Shown here: piece by piece, positions 16,803-26,662 of the stretch
Layout of the letters: each line of letters starts with the position of its first letter
How positions within the stretch are numbered: position 1 is the stretch's first letter
NCBI GenBank assembly: GCA_900316395.1
Contig: ONCT01000028.1
Span: 1-35,838, forward strand
Direction of reading: 5' to 3'
DNA length: 35,838 nt
Source: an uncultured Lachnospiraceae bacterium
GTDB lineage: Bacteria > Bacillota > Clostridia > Lachnospirales > Lachnospiraceae
Notes under the pieces: generated by a model
Database searches by the model: none
What the model was told of the DNA's origin: nothing
What the model saw: the letters and a program-made list of their open reading frames with translations, nothing else
Program-made: the position numbers and the translations under genes

Positions 16803-18026
16803 TTATAATTCTACGTTGTTCTTCTTAAGAAGTTCTCTTGCACTATCAAGAGAATCAACGCCATGTAAATTCTTAATTGGTGCGAACTCTTTTTCTCTTA
16901 TAACTTCATAAGGAACGCTATCATTCATCATAGCAACCATGTCAACTACAAGTGTCTCGAACTTGTATCCATTAGGCTCACTTGGCTTAATTAATTCACC
17001 CTTATCATCGATGTAAGGTATCTTCTTCTCAACCACGTGAACAGGCATACGGTTATTCATAATCTCTTCAAGCCTTGATACCTTGAATATATAGTTAAGA
17101 ATAACGCCAAATGCATATAGATAATCGCCACTTTCATCAGTAGCTTCAGCCATCTCCTTGCTTAGCTCATAATATTCAACGATATATGGCTTGCCACCCT
17201 TCTTACACAAAGCTCCCATCTTCTCATAAGCATCTACCTTGTGCACAACCTTGCTTCCACTATCGGCACCACTAAGTAGTGTTGCACCAATAAAGCTTGG
17301 GTCGGCAATTCTCTGAAGCACATTATCAACTGCAAATATATTGAGCCACTCAACACCTCTTGACTTAATATCATCAAGTAGTCCCGCCTTGGCAAGGGAA
17401 GTAAACCAGCCTCCATTACCATTAGGAGAGGTTGCAAGTCTTCCCGGTCCTTCTAATAATAATTTGCCATCAAAATCAACAGCTGCAGCCATCTCCTGAA
17501 TAAAGAACTTAACATATTCCTTAGGATAGCCAAAATAATTCTTTTCTTCAAAGAACCTTATTGTCTCATCATTGTTCTTCTCAGATGTCATTACATAAAG
17601 AGGAACGTATGCTCCAGCTTCATTAGTAACATCTAATAGATTATTAATCAGACAATTGAATATACATAAATCTCTGTTAATACCTACATTCAATTCGCCC
17701 TTAGGCTTGTCAAGACCAAGGCGAGTGCCCATTCCACCAGCAAGAAGAACTGCGCCTATCTTGCCTTCCTTAATCGCATCAATTCCAGCCTTGGTAAATT
17801 CTTCTTTTCTGGCTTCTATCTGTGATACATCTACTGCTCCTAGAGGCTCAATGTCCCCCTCAGACTCTTCTGAGTCTTGGCCTACTAATGCAATAGTCTC
17901 CCAGTCAATCTCTTCAATCTGTCTAAGAAGCTGCGCTTGCAGATCTGAAGATAAGTCATCAAAGCCCTTCATTACATGCTCTTGATTATGTTCCCTTAGC
18001 ACCTTCAATGCTTCACTTTTGTCCAT
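16803..18026 (-). CDS. UDPGP-family nucleotide-sugar pyrophosphorylase
   Basis: A 407-residue cytosolic enzyme of the UDPGP type (eukaryote-like UDP-glucose/UDP-N-acetylhexosamine pyrophosphorylases), which makes UDP-sugar plus pyrophosphate from UTP and a sugar-1-phosphate. The nucleotide loop is GAVLLAGGMGTRLGLDKPKG (about residues 88-107). Further family landmarks are MTSEKNNDETIRFF, FFIQEMAAAVD, SPNGNGGWF and FAVDNVLQRIADP. The NGNGG-type motif favours UDP-GlcNAc/GalNAc pyrophosphorylase-like members, but the substrate is not certain. GAGAGG precedes the ATG. It heads the glycan block that includes the sugar transferase downstream, to which it could supply UDP-sugar. Confidence 0.88.
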   Translation of the reverse strand: MDKSEALKVLREHNQEHVMKGFDDLSSDLQAQLLRQIEEIDWETIALVGQDSEESEGDIEPLGAVDVSQIEARKEEFTKAGIDAIKEGKIGAVLLAGGMGTRLGLDKPKGELNVGINRDLCIFNCLINNLLDVTNEAGAYVPLYVMTSEKNNDETIRFFEEKNYFGYPKEYVKFFIQEMAAAVDFDGKLLLEGPGRLATSPNGNGGWFTSLAKAGLLDDIKSRGVEWLNIFAVDNVLQRIADPSFIGATLLSGADSGSKVVHKVDAYEKMGALCKKGGKPYIVEYYELSKEMAEATDESGDYLYAFGVILNYIFKVSRLEEIMNNRMPVHVVEKKIPYIDDKGELIKPSEPNGYKFETLVVDMVAMMNDSVPYEVIREKEFAPIKNLHGVDSLDSARELLKKNNVEL

Positions 18027-18131
18027 AGTAATACCTCTCGTGTATTCATCTTATCCCACAATAATATTAACATTTTACCATATATGTACAATTAAGTCTA
18101 TACAAGCACATCATCTTGGGTTCATCATTTT

Positions 18132-18167
18132 AAAAAAGGCGTCTATCACAAAATAGTGATAAACGCC
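18132..18167 (-). terminator. Terminator downstream of glgP
   Basis: On the minus strand GGCGTTTATCAC pairs with GTGATAGACGCC (one G-T type mismatch) across a 6-base loop and is followed by TTTTTTA. It lies 33 bases after the glgP stop. Confidence 0.88.
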
Positions 18168-18199
18168 ATTATTAATTACTTTTACAAAACAAATACTTA

Positions 18200-20662
18200 T
18201 TATTTCTTCTTAACTGTAATCTTGTCAAGATGCCAAATGTCCTTAACATACTCTTCGATAGTTCTGTCAGATGAGAACTTACCAACGTTAGCAACATTAA
18301 GCATTGCCTTCTTAGCCCATCCTTCTTCATCACGATAAGCTTCTTCTACCTTCTGCTGAGCCTCAGCATAAGATCTAAAGTCAGCAAGAACGAAGTATGT
18401 ATCAGCAAACTGAGTCTCTTCAGTATTAAGCAAAGAATTGTAAAGTGGTCTGAACAATTCAGGGTTGTCTGGGCTATAGAAGCCATTAATTAACTGCATT
18501 AATACCTTACGAATCTCCATATCAGAGTTGAAGATATCCATTGGGTTGTAATCTCTCTTAGCCTCGTGAGCGATTACTTCATCAGCACTCATACCGAAGA
18601 TAAATGCATTCTCCTGTCCCATCTCTTCAACCATCTCAACATTAGCACCGTCCATAGTACCAATTGTAACAGCACCATTAAGCATGAACTTCATGTTACC
18701 AGTTCCAGATGCTTCCTTAGATGCAGTTGAGATTTGCTCAGATACATCTGCTGCTGCAAAAATCCACTCAGCATTAGATACTCTGTAATCCTCAATAAAT
18801 ACAACCTTAATCTTGCCATTGATTGACTCATCATTGTTAATTACCTCAGCTACATTGTTAATTAACTTAATTGTAAGCTTGGCAATTCTATATCCTGCTG
18901 CAGCCTTAGCACCGAAGATAAATGTTCTTGGATAGAAATCCATCTCTGGATGCTCCTTAATCTGATTGTATAGATACATTACATGAAGAATGTTAAGTAG
19001 CTGTCTCTTATACTCATGAAGTCTCTTAACCTGTACGTCGAAGATAGAACGTGGGTCAACATCAACGCCGTTATGCTCCTTGATATATTTAGCAAGACGA
19101 AGCTTGTTCTGATACTTAATATTCATGAATTCATGCTGCATTCTTCTATCCTCAGCATATAATTCAAGCTTCTTCATCTGTGATAAATCTGTAATCCAGT
19201 CCTTACCAATTCTGTCTGTAACCCAGTTAGCAAGTAATTGGTTACCATGTAATAAGAATCTACGCTGTGTAATACCGTTAGTCTTATTATTGAATTTGTC
19301 AGGATACATATCGTAGAAATCCTTAAGGGATTCCTTCTTAAGAATCTCAGTATGAAGTGCAGCAACACCGTTAACTGAGTGACCTGCTGCAATAGCAAGA
19401 TGAGCCATCTTAACCTGACCATCCTGAACGATTGCCATACGAGCTACCTTCTCATCATCATCTGGGAACTTGTTTTGTACCTCGATTACGAATCTTCTAT
19501 TAATCTCTTCAACAATCTGGTAAATTCTTGGAAGAAGTCTTGAGAATATCTCAATAGGCCACTTCTCTAAAGCTTCAGCCATGATTGTATGGTTTGTATA
19601 AGCACAAGTCTTAGTTGTTACAGCCCATGCTTCATCCCACTCTAAGCCCTTCTCATCCATAAGGATTCTCATAAGCTCAGCTACTGCAAGAGTAGGGTGA
19701 GTATCGTTCATCTGGATTGCAACCTTCTCATATAATTTATGAATATCATCATGATTTCTAAGATATCTGTCAATAGCTCTCTGAAGAGAAGCAGATACGA
19801 AGAAATACTGCTGCTTAAGTCTAAGCTCTTTACCAGAGATATGGTCATCACAAGGATATAATACTTCAACAAGGTTACGAGCAAGGTTCTGATCCTCAAC
19901 CGCCTGAATATAATCACCCTTATCAAAGGAATCAAGTCTGAACTCTTCCTTAGGCTCAGCATCCCATATCATAAGTGTATTAACCATGTTGTTGTCATAA
20001 CCAACGATTGGCATATCGTAAGCAACAGCCATAACAGAGCTATAGTCATCATGAATGAACTTAGTTGTTCCATCAGGATTCTGCTCAGCACGAATATATC
20101 CGCCGAACTTAACCTCGTAGCTATATTCAGGTCTCTTAAGCTCAAATGGATATCCATCCTTCAACCAGTTATCAGGAACTTCCTTCTGATATCCGTCTCT
20201 AATCTGCTGCTTGAACATACCATAGCGATAACGGATACCACATCCATATGCTGGGTAGTTAAGTGTAGCAAGTGAATCTAAGAAACATGCAGCGAGACGA
20301 CCAAGACCACCATTACCAAGTGCTGGATCTGGCTCTTCATCCTCTATAGCATTAATATCTAATCCAAGCTCATCTAAAGCTTCCTTAACCTTCTCATATG
20401 TACATAGGTTGATTAAGTTATTACCTAATGCTCTACCCATTAAGAATTCCATAGACATATAATATACAATCTTAGGATCCTGCTCATTAACAGCCTTCTC
20501 TGTTGCCAACCAGTTAGTAATAACTGTATCCTTAATAGCAAGAGCTACTGCCTGATAAGCCTCTTGTGCAGAAGCATCTTCGAATTCCTTTCTATATAAT
20601 CTTCTAACATTGTCAACAACGTCCTTCTTAAAGGCCTTTTTGTCGAACGACTTCTCTAACAT
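18200..20662 (-). CDS. glgP: Glycogen/starch/maltodextrin phosphorylase
   Basis: Releases glucose-1-phosphate from alpha-1,4-glucans. The length of 820 residues is standard. The PLP-binding region near the C-terminal third reads TASKEASGTGNMKFMLNGA, followed by TIGTMDGANVEM; GNGGLGRLAACFLDSLATL is the N-terminal family motif, and QMNDTHPTLAVAELMRIL and IQVKRLHEYKRQ-like DVQVKRLHEYKRQLLN are also typical. AAGGAGG lies seven bases before the ATG. The gene starts 21 bases after the ileS stop, so it may be read from the ileS transcript, and ends at a clear terminator. Confidence 0.96.
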   Translation of the reverse strand: MLEKSFDKKAFKKDVVDNVRRLYRKEFEDASAQEAYQAVALAIKDTVITNWLATEKAVNEQDPKIVYYMSMEFLMGRALGNNLINLCTYEKVKEALDELGLDINAIEDEEPDPALGNGGLGRLAACFLDSLATLNYPAYGCGIRYRYGMFKQQIRDGYQKEVPDNWLKDGYPFELKRPEYSYEVKFGGYIRAEQNPDGTTKFIHDDYSSVMAVAYDMPIVGYDNNMVNTLMIWDAEPKEEFRLDSFDKGDYIQAVEDQNLARNLVEVLYPCDDHISGKELRLKQQYFFVSASLQRAIDRYLRNHDDIHKLYEKVAIQMNDTHPTLAVAELMRILMDEKGLEWDEAWAVTTKTCAYTNHTIMAEALEKWPIEIFSRLLPRIYQIVEEINRRFVIEVQNKFPDDDEKVARMAIVQDGQVKMAHLAIAAGHSVNGVAALHTEILKKESLKDFYDMYPDKFNNKTNGITQRRFLLHGNQLLANWVTDRIGKDWITDLSQMKKLELYAEDRRMQHEFMNIKYQNKLRLAKYIKEHNGVDVDPRSIFDVQVKRLHEYKRQLLNILHVMYLYNQIKEHPEMDFYPRTFIFGAKAAAGYRIAKLTIKLINNVAEVINNDESINGKIKVVFIEDYRVSNAEWIFAAADVSEQISTASKEASGTGNMKFMLNGAVTIGTMDGANVEMVEEMGQENAFIFGMSADEVIAHEAKRDYNPMDIFNSDMEIRKVLMQLINGFYSPDNPELFRPLYNSLLNTEETQFADTYFVLADFRSYAEAQQKVEEAYRDEEGWAKKAMLNVANVGKFSSDRTIEEYVKDIWHLDKITVKKK

Positions 20663-20683
20663 GTGTGAACCTCCTTTTATTTC

Positions 20684-23600
20684 TTACACACGCTTAACAA
20701 AGAGTTCTACGTCCTCTTTATTAATACTCCACTTCTTACTATAACTGTCAAGACTACCTTTTGTCAATGAATTTGCAAGGACCTCTCCACTGATAACATC
20801 TGAATTTCTCTCAAATATACCGTTGATTCTGTCCGTTCCGTTATATGCCACCTCAATATGGTCCATAACCTCGAAGCCTGCGTCCTTACGCATTGTCTGA
20901 ATCTTGCTTATAATCTCTCTTACGAAGCCCTCTTCTATTAGAGCATCGTCTAGGTTAGTATCGAGTACGACTGTTACATCGTTGTCACCATCTGTAACAA
21001 AGCCTTCCTTCTCAACCATCTCTATTAACAAATCATCCTCTTCAAGCTTAATGCTTTCATCAACCTCAGGAAGTGTAATATATCCGTTAGCCTTAAGGTC
21101 TTCGTAAGCCTTATTACCATCTAATGAAGACAGGGCATCCTTAATTCCCTGTAGGAATTTGCCGTATTTTGGACCTACTGTTCTAAGCTGAGGCTTGAAG
21201 TTATATGTTGTAAAGCCTGATACATCATCTGTAAAATGTGCTTTCTTAACATTAAGCTCTTCTTCAATAATTCCTACATAATAATCAGGAAGACTCTCCT
21301 GTGATGTAACAAACATCTGGCCTATTGGCTGTCTGTTCTTAATGTTGGCACTATTTCTGCAGGCTCTACCAAATACAACTATCTTAAGAAGAAGCTGCAT
21401 ATTCTTCTCTAGCTCTTCATCAATCCAATCCTCATTAACCTCAGGGAAGTCACATAGATGAATTGACTCAGGTGCGCTACTATCAACCGACTTAACAAGA
21501 TTAAGATATATCTCTTCTGTCATAAATGGAATCATAGGAGCGGCAGCCTTACATATCTCAACTAATGCTGTATATAATGTCATGTAAGCATTAATCTTAT
21601 CCTGCTCCATTCCCTTAGCCCAGAATCTCTCACGAGAACGACGAACATACCAGTTAGACATATCATCTACGAATGCTTCTAGCGTTCTTGCTGCCTCTGG
21701 AATTCTGTAGTTGCCAAGGTTATAATCCACATCCTTAATTGCTGAATTAAGACGGGAAAGTAACCATTTGTCCATAACAGACAATTGATCATAATCTAAT
21801 GAATACTTAGTTGCATCAAAGTCATCTATGTTAGCGTATAGTACGAAGAAAGCATATGTATTCCATAGTGTTCCCATGAACTTACGCTGGCCTTCCTGTA
21901 CTGCCTTACCATGGAATCTGTTAGGAAGCCATGGTGCTGAGTTAATGTAGAAATACCATCTAATGGCATCTGCACCGTATTTCTCTAATGCATCAAATGG
22001 GTCAACTGCGTTGCCCTTAGACTTAGACATCTTCTGTCCCTTCTCATCCTGAACATGTCCTAATACAATAACATTTTCATAAGGAGCCTTGTTAAATAGA
22101 AGTGTTGACTCCGCCATAAGAGAATAGAACCATCCACGAGTCTGATCCACTGCCTCTGATATGAACTGTGCAGGGAACTGCTGCTCAAATAAATCCTTAT
22201 TCTCAAATGGATAATGATGCTGCGCAAATGGCATAGCACCAGAATCGAACCAGCAGTCAATAACCTCTGGTACACGCTTCATTGTCTTACCACAATCAGG
22301 ACATGTAAATGTTACTTCATCAATGTATGGTCTGTGTAATTCAACATTTGCACTATCAGGATTACCACTTAACTTGGCAAGCTCTTCTCTCGAGCCAACT
22401 GATGTCTGATGGCCACAGCCTTCACACTCCCAGATATTAAGAGGAGTTCCCCAATATCTGTTACGAGAGATACCCCAGTCCTGAATATTCTCAAGCCAGT
22501 CACCGAATCTTCCTTTACCAATAGATTCAGGAATCCAGTTAACTGTATTATTATTGCGAATCAGATCATCCTTAACCTCTGTCATCTTGATGAACCATGA
22601 TTCTCTTGCATAGTAGAGAAGTGGTGTATCACATCTCCAGCAGTGTGGATAATCATGCTCGAATTTAGGCGCGTCAAATAATAACTTTCTGGAAGATAAA
22701 TCCTTGATTACTTCAGGGTCACAGCTAATAGCACCCTTCTTCATCTCTTCCTGCGTAGGCTTTGCTCTCATTCCACCAAATGGTGACTCATCAAGCATAA
22801 CACCCTTCTCATCTACCATCTGAACAAGTGGTAAATCGTATTTCCTACCTACCTTGGCATCGTCTTCACCAAATGCAGGAGCAATATGAACAATACCAGT
22901 ACCATCTGACATTGTTACATAATCATCACAGGTTACATAGAAGCCCTTCTTGTGCTGATTCTCAGCTACCTTAGCCGCGCAGTCATATAGTGGAACGAAT
23001 TCCTTACGCTCTAAGTCAGTACCCTTGTAAGTCTCAAGCACCTCGTAAGCCTTGCCATCATCCCCTTCTTCGAGAAGCTGACCTAACACCTTATCAGCAA
23101 GAGCCTCGGCAATATAATATGTATAACCATCAACAGCCTTAACCTTAAGATAAGTCTCGTCAGGGTTAACACATAATGCCACATTACTTGGAAGAGTCCA
23201 AGGTGTTGTTGTCCATGCTAAGAAGTATGCGTCTTCATCAGCACATTTGAAACGAACAACTGCAGACCTTTCCTTAACAGTCTTATACCCTTGAGCAACC
23301 TCCTGAGAAGAAAGAGGTGTCCCACATCTTGGACAGTATGGTACAATCTTGAAGCCCTTATACAGAAGCTTCTTGTCCCATATCTCCTTAAGTGCCCACC
23401 ACTCAGACTCGATGAAATCATCATCATAGGTTACATAAGGATTATCCATATCAGCCCAGAATCCAACAGTACCTGAGAAATCCTCCCACATACCCTTGTA
23501 TTTCCATACTGACTCTTTACATTTATCAATGAATGGCTCCATACCATATTCTTCAATCTGTTCCTTGCCGTTAAGACCAAGAAGCTTCTCAACCTCAAGC

Positions 23601-23878
23601 TCAACAGGTAGACCATGTGTATCCCAGCCAGCCTTACGAGGAACGAACTTGCCCTTCATTGTCTGATATCTAGGAATCATATCCTTGATAACACGAGTAA
23701 GAACGTGGCCTATATGTGGCTTTCCATTAGCTGTTGGTGGACCGTCATAGAAGGTATATGTCTCACCCTCCTTACGACTATCCATACTTTTCTGGAAAAT
23801 GTTATTGTCTGCCCAGAATTTTTCAATTTGCTTCTCACGATCTACAAAGTTAAGATCAGTTGAAACCTTTTCGTACAT
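20684..23878 (-). CDS. ileS: Isoleucyl-tRNA synthetase, eukaryote-like (type 2)
   Basis: A class I aminoacyl-tRNA synthetase of 1064 residues. The HIGH motif is in DGPPTANGKPHIGHVLTR (HIGH at 55-58) and KMSKS in KGQKMSKSKGNAVDP (about residue 615). The editing domain region carries TTTPWTLPSNVAL. The length, the PTANGKPHIGH wording and the extended C-terminal region without the usual four-cysteine zinc finger place it with the type 2 (eukaryote-like, MupA-like) enzymes, not the 930-residue bacterial type. Members of this type are typically insensitive to mupirocin. GGAAGGAG precedes the ATG. Only 22 bases separate it from the preceding gene, and no T-box leader is visible. Confidence 0.96.
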   Translation of the reverse strand: MYEKVSTDLNFVDREKQIEKFWADNNIFQKSMDSRKEGETYTFYDGPPTANGKPHIGHVLTRVIKDMIPRYQTMKGKFVPRKAGWDTHGLPVELEVEKLLGLNGKEQIEEYGMEPFIDKCKESVWKYKGMWEDFSGTVGFWADMDNPYVTYDDDFIESEWWALKEIWDKKLLYKGFKIVPYCPRCGTPLSSQEVAQGYKTVKERSAVVRFKCADEDAYFLAWTTTPWTLPSNVALCVNPDETYLKVKAVDGYTYYIAEALADKVLGQLLEEGDDGKAYEVLETYKGTDLERKEFVPLYDCAAKVAENQHKKGFYVTCDDYVTMSDGTGIVHIAPAFGEDDAKVGRKYDLPLVQMVDEKGVMLDESPFGGMRAKPTQEEMKKGAISCDPEVIKDLSSRKLLFDAPKFEHDYPHCWRCDTPLLYYARESWFIKMTEVKDDLIRNNNTVNWIPESIGKGRFGDWLENIQDWGISRNRYWGTPLNIWECEGCGHQTSVGSREELAKLSGNPDSANVELHRPYIDEVTFTCPDCGKTMKRVPEVIDCWFDSGAMPFAQHHYPFENKDLFEQQFPAQFISEAVDQTRGWFYSLMAESTLLFNKAPYENVIVLGHVQDEKGQKMSKSKGNAVDPFDALEKYGADAIRWYFYINSAPWLPNRFHGKAVQEGQRKFMGTLWNTYAFFVLYANIDDFDATKYSLDYDQLSVMDKWLLSRLNSAIKDVDYNLGNYRIPEAARTLEAFVDDMSNWYVRRSRERFWAKGMEQDKINAYMTLYTALVEICKAAAPMIPFMTEEIYLNLVKSVDSSAPESIHLCDFPEVNEDWIDEELEKNMQLLLKIVVFGRACRNSANIKNRQPIGQMFVTSQESLPDYYVGIIEEELNVKKAHFTDDVSGFTTYNFKPQLRTVGPKYGKFLQGIKDALSSLDGNKAYEDLKANGYITLPEVDESIKLEEDDLLIEMVEKEGFVTDGDNDVTVVLDTNLDDALIEEGFVREIISKIQTMRKDAGFEVMDHIEVAYNGTDRINGIFERNSDVISGEVLANSLTKGSLDSYSKKWSINKEDVELFVKRV

Positions 23879-23900
23879 TTTATATCTGCTCCTTCCAAAT

Positions 23901-24461
23901 CTATATCATATTATATATTCCTAAATTATTCATATTATTAATTATCATATTAACAAATGCGTCATTGCTCATTATAAGGTTCATACATATTATAAGAAGA
24001 ACTACAGAAGCAACGCTGCATAGAATACCTGCGATTGCAAGGCCTTTGCCCTCGCCCCTTCTTAGCTGTGCCACTCCAAGTATAATACTTATAATAGAAG
24101 CAAATAAATTAATGATGCTACAAAACAGCGACAGTGATATCACACCGAATACAAGGGATGCAATTCCTAAGCCCTTACCCTTAGTTACCACCTTATCAGT
24201 ATTAAGGGCCACGCTGCTTGCCGGCGCATCGCTATATTCTCTTTGCTCTGGCAAATACGAATTAGAAGGGGTTTCTTCTTCCTGACTCTGTATTGGCAGG
24301 CTACCTGTAACATCCTCATCAGCAACCAGATTAATGGTGCTTTCCTCTTCTATCTTACCTGTTACGGCTTCATCAAGGTATTTGCCCTTAGGCTCAACGC
24401 CACCGGCTTTGCTAATATCTTCTTTTTCTTCATCAACAAACATGTAGCTATTATCAGACAT
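23901..24461 (-). CDS. DUF4190-like membrane protein
   Basis: A small protein with a polar, acidic N-terminal half (about residues 1-95, many E, S, T; no domain recognised) and a C-terminal membrane part with two hydrophobic segments (KGLGIASLVFGVISLSLF onward, and GKGLAIAGILCSVASVVLLI). The GLGIASLVFGVI...LGVAQLRRGEGKGLAIAGI pattern is that of DUF4190 domains, whose function is unknown. The start is at the ATG at 24461; a GTG two codons upstream (24467) is also possible since the ribosome site is weak (AGAAAG/AGAAG). It directly precedes ileS. Confidence 0.75.
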   Translation of the reverse strand: MSDNSYMFVDEEKEDISKAGGVEPKGKYLDEAVTGKIEEESTINLVADEDVTGSLPIQSQEEETPSNSYLPEQREYSDAPASSVALNTDKVVTKGKGLGIASLVFGVISLSLFCSIINLFASIISIILGVAQLRRGEGKGLAIAGILCSVASVVLLIICMNLIMSNDAFVNMIINNMNNLGIYNMI

Positions 24462-24516
24462 ATTCACTCATCTTCTTTCTGCTAAATGCTCTAACAACAT
24501 AAAAACACACCCTAAT

Positions 24517-24544
24517 ATAGTACCATAATTAGCGAAAATAGCAA
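24517..24544 (-). promoter_or_regulatory. Weak candidate promoter for the DUF4190-ileS-glgP transcript
   Basis: On the minus strand TTGCTA (24544-24539) and TACTAT (24522-24517) are 16 bases apart, 56 bases before the ATG at 24461. Each box matches four of six consensus bases. Confidence 0.35.
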
Positions 24545-24546
24545 TA

Positions 24547-26238
24547 CTACATACCCTCAAAATCTTTGTCAAGGGCCCTTCGATACATAGTCTCCTTGAA
24601 GAATCGCTCTATAGAATCAAGGAGATTCTCTTTCTGAGAAGACTTAAGCAAGTATCCATCTGGCTTGTAGTTAAGAATCTTGAATACATGCTCCTTGTCA
24701 TTCTTGCCAGTTAGGAATATAACTGGAATGCTCTTCATATCCTCATCAAGTCGAATGCGCTTCATCAAATCATACCCGTCAAGATTAGGCATTTCGTAGT
24801 CCATAAGAATTAAGTCAGGCTTACTTGCACCTAAGCCCTTAATCAATTCTTCTCCCTCATTAAATGCTGCAATATCATAGCACTTAGAAAGCCACTTGCT
24901 AACGATTGCAGTATAGTCAGGGTCATCATCCACAAGGAATATTGTCTTCCTTCTGCTATACTCCTCTAGGAGCATACTATATCCTTTTATGTCTTCTGTG
25001 AATTTCTCCATTTTCACAGGTCTTGTATAGACTTCTGTAACAAGGTTATATCCATTGGCTCTTCTTGCGATTTCAATATCCGCCTTATCACCTATAAGAA
25101 GAAGTATCTTAGAATCATCTGTGCATATCTCACTAAGAAGATTCATTGTTATCATAATATGGGACTCATCTCCTGATACTGGATGATACAACACAATATC
25201 CGCCCTGTCTCTATAGGAAATAATCTCATCTGGCTCATCCCCTACAGAGATTATCTGATAATCTGCTTCCTTTAAGCTCTTCTCAACTCCCTTAATTACA
25301 ATTCCATGCTTTGGACGAATGTATAATACGGTGTGAGATTTATCATATATTCTTTCAGGCTCCTTCTTCTCCTGTTCGGCCTCGTTGCTAGCCCTTATTA
25401 ATTCTTTGATAATATCATCTTCAAGTAATGGCTCTAAATAATCGGAGAACTTGGTATAGGCTTCTAATAATTCCTTAGTATATTCATTAATAGTTTCTAT
25501 ATCCATTTCGCCTGCAGCATCCTCTAGCTTTTTAGCTAGAGCCGCCACATCTCTTGCACCCACAAGTCTTGCAATACTTTTTAGGGAATGAACACTTAAC
25601 TTATACATTGTCCATTCCTTGTTGCCCTTGAAGCTGACTATATCATCTCTCTTCTCTTCAATAGAAGAATAGAAGACATATAAAGCGTCAAGATAATCCT
25701 CTGCACTTCCGCAATTCTCAATGCCCTTTACCAAATCAATATGAGGTACCCTCTTAAGCCATAGAGGAAGCTTATCTAATTCATCAGCATCCTCAGGATA
25801 CTCCCCTATCATAGGCTCTTCATCTTCAATCTCTTCTTCAACTATCTCTTTTTCCTCAGGAAGATAAGTCATCAAAACCTCAGCTAGCTGCTTAGGGTCA
25901 ATTGGTTTGATTAACACATCTGCAAAGCCTGCTGCCTTATAGAGATTAATGTTCTTGCGTCCTTCCTCTGTGGTGTGACATATTACTGGAATCTCCCTGC
26001 CTTTTTTCTGGAAAATGTCCTTTAGAGCCATCAATGTATCAACACCGTCAAAATCAGGCATTCTATGGTCTAGCAAAATAAGGTCATAATCATTCTTCTC
26101 GACAAGGTCAAGACATTCCCTGCCACTCTCTGCCTGGTCCGAAGCAACTCCATTACTCGACAGTAAGGATGCAATAATCATTCTGTTAATAACCATATCA
26201 TCTACGATAACTACGCGAGACGCTCCCGATTTATCCAT
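24547..26238 (-). CDS. Multidomain phosphorelay protein: REC-Hpt-pseudoREC-REC
   Basis: A 563-residue cytosolic signalling protein without kinase or output domain. Domain order: receiver 1 (about 8-127, Asp57 in LILLDHRMP, Lys in LIKP), an Hpt domain (about 165-270, His217 in VHSLKSIARLVG), a degenerate receiver-like domain (about 302-420, where the phospho-Asp position in IVLYHPVSG is not acidic), and receiver 3 (about 432-548, Asp480 in LILMDYEMP, FLTG). A good AAGGAGG site fits the ATG at 26238; the preceding in-frame TTG is not needed. It starts 12 bases after the single-receiver gene and belongs with the hybrid kinase upstream, as a probable relay hub; the signal and final target are unknown. 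Confidence 0.9.
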   Translation of the reverse strand: MDKSGASRVVIVDDMVINRMIIASLLSSNGVASDQAESGRECLDLVEKNDYDLILLDHRMPDFDGVDTLMALKDIFQKKGREIPVICHTTEEGRKNINLYKAAGFADVLIKPIDPKQLAEVLMTYLPEEKEIVEEEIEDEEPMIGEYPEDADELDKLPLWLKRVPHIDLVKGIENCGSAEDYLDALYVFYSSIEEKRDDIVSFKGNKEWTMYKLSVHSLKSIARLVGARDVAALAKKLEDAAGEMDIETINEYTKELLEAYTKFSDYLEPLLEDDIIKELIRASNEAEQEKKEPERIYDKSHTVLYIRPKHGIVIKGVEKSLKEADYQIISVGDEPDEIISYRDRADIVLYHPVSGDESHIMITMNLLSEICTDDSKILLLIGDKADIEIARRANGYNLVTEVYTRPVKMEKFTEDIKGYSMLLEEYSRRKTIFLVDDDPDYTAIVSKWLSKCYDIAAFNEGEELIKGLGASKPDLILMDYEMPNLDGYDLMKRIRLDEDMKSIPVIFLTGKNDKEHVFKILNYKPDGYLLKSSQKENLLDSIERFFKETMYRRALDKDFEGM

Positions 26239-26250
26239 CAAATATCCTCC

Positions 26251-26604
26251 TTAATTAAGAAGCTTATCAATTGCTGCCATAAGCTTGGGCTTTCCCTCTG
26301 ACTTAGACACATAACCGTTGGCATGATAGTCATTTACAACCTCTTCAATATCAACGTCATCAATACCTGTTCTAAATAGTACCTTAACATCTTCGTTGTC
26401 CTTACGAATAGCAATAAGGGTATCCTTGCCATCCATATCCGGCATAGAATAATCTAATAGCACCAAATCAAAATCTTCCTTCTTCAATATGTCAACAGCC
26501 TCCTGGCCAGAAGCTGCTCTGCTTACTTCATAGCCAGCCTTAGTAAGCCACCTTTCTGTAATCATAATCATATCTAAATCATCATCAACAATAAGTATCT
26601 TCAT
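26251..26604 (-). CDS. Single-domain response regulator (CheY-like)
   Basis: A 117-residue stand-alone receiver. The acidic pocket is VDDD (6-9), the phospho-acceptor is Asp51 in LVLLDYSMPDMDG, the switch Thr is in LFRTG, and a conserved Lys follows in GYVSKS. With no output domain, it probably acts by protein contact or as a phosphate shuttle. GGAGAGGAG precedes the ATG by nine bases. It sits between the broken hybrid kinase and the REC-Hpt-REC protein, all in one direction with short gaps. Confidence 0.93.
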   Translation of the reverse strand: MKILIVDDDLDMIMITERWLTKAGYEVSRAASGQEAVDILKKEDFDLVLLDYSMPDMDGKDTLIAIRKDNEDVKVLFRTGIDDVDIEEVVNDYHANGYVSKSEGKPKLMAAIDKLLN

Positions 26605-26662
26605 AACTTATGACTCCTCTCCTTATGCAACGTCTTATCTCTTGTATTGACATATATCTTAA

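Noticed and set aside
24462..24546. T-box riboswitch for ileS
   Set aside because: The space upstream of the ileS transcript is about 85 bases, too short, and there is no T-box core sequence.
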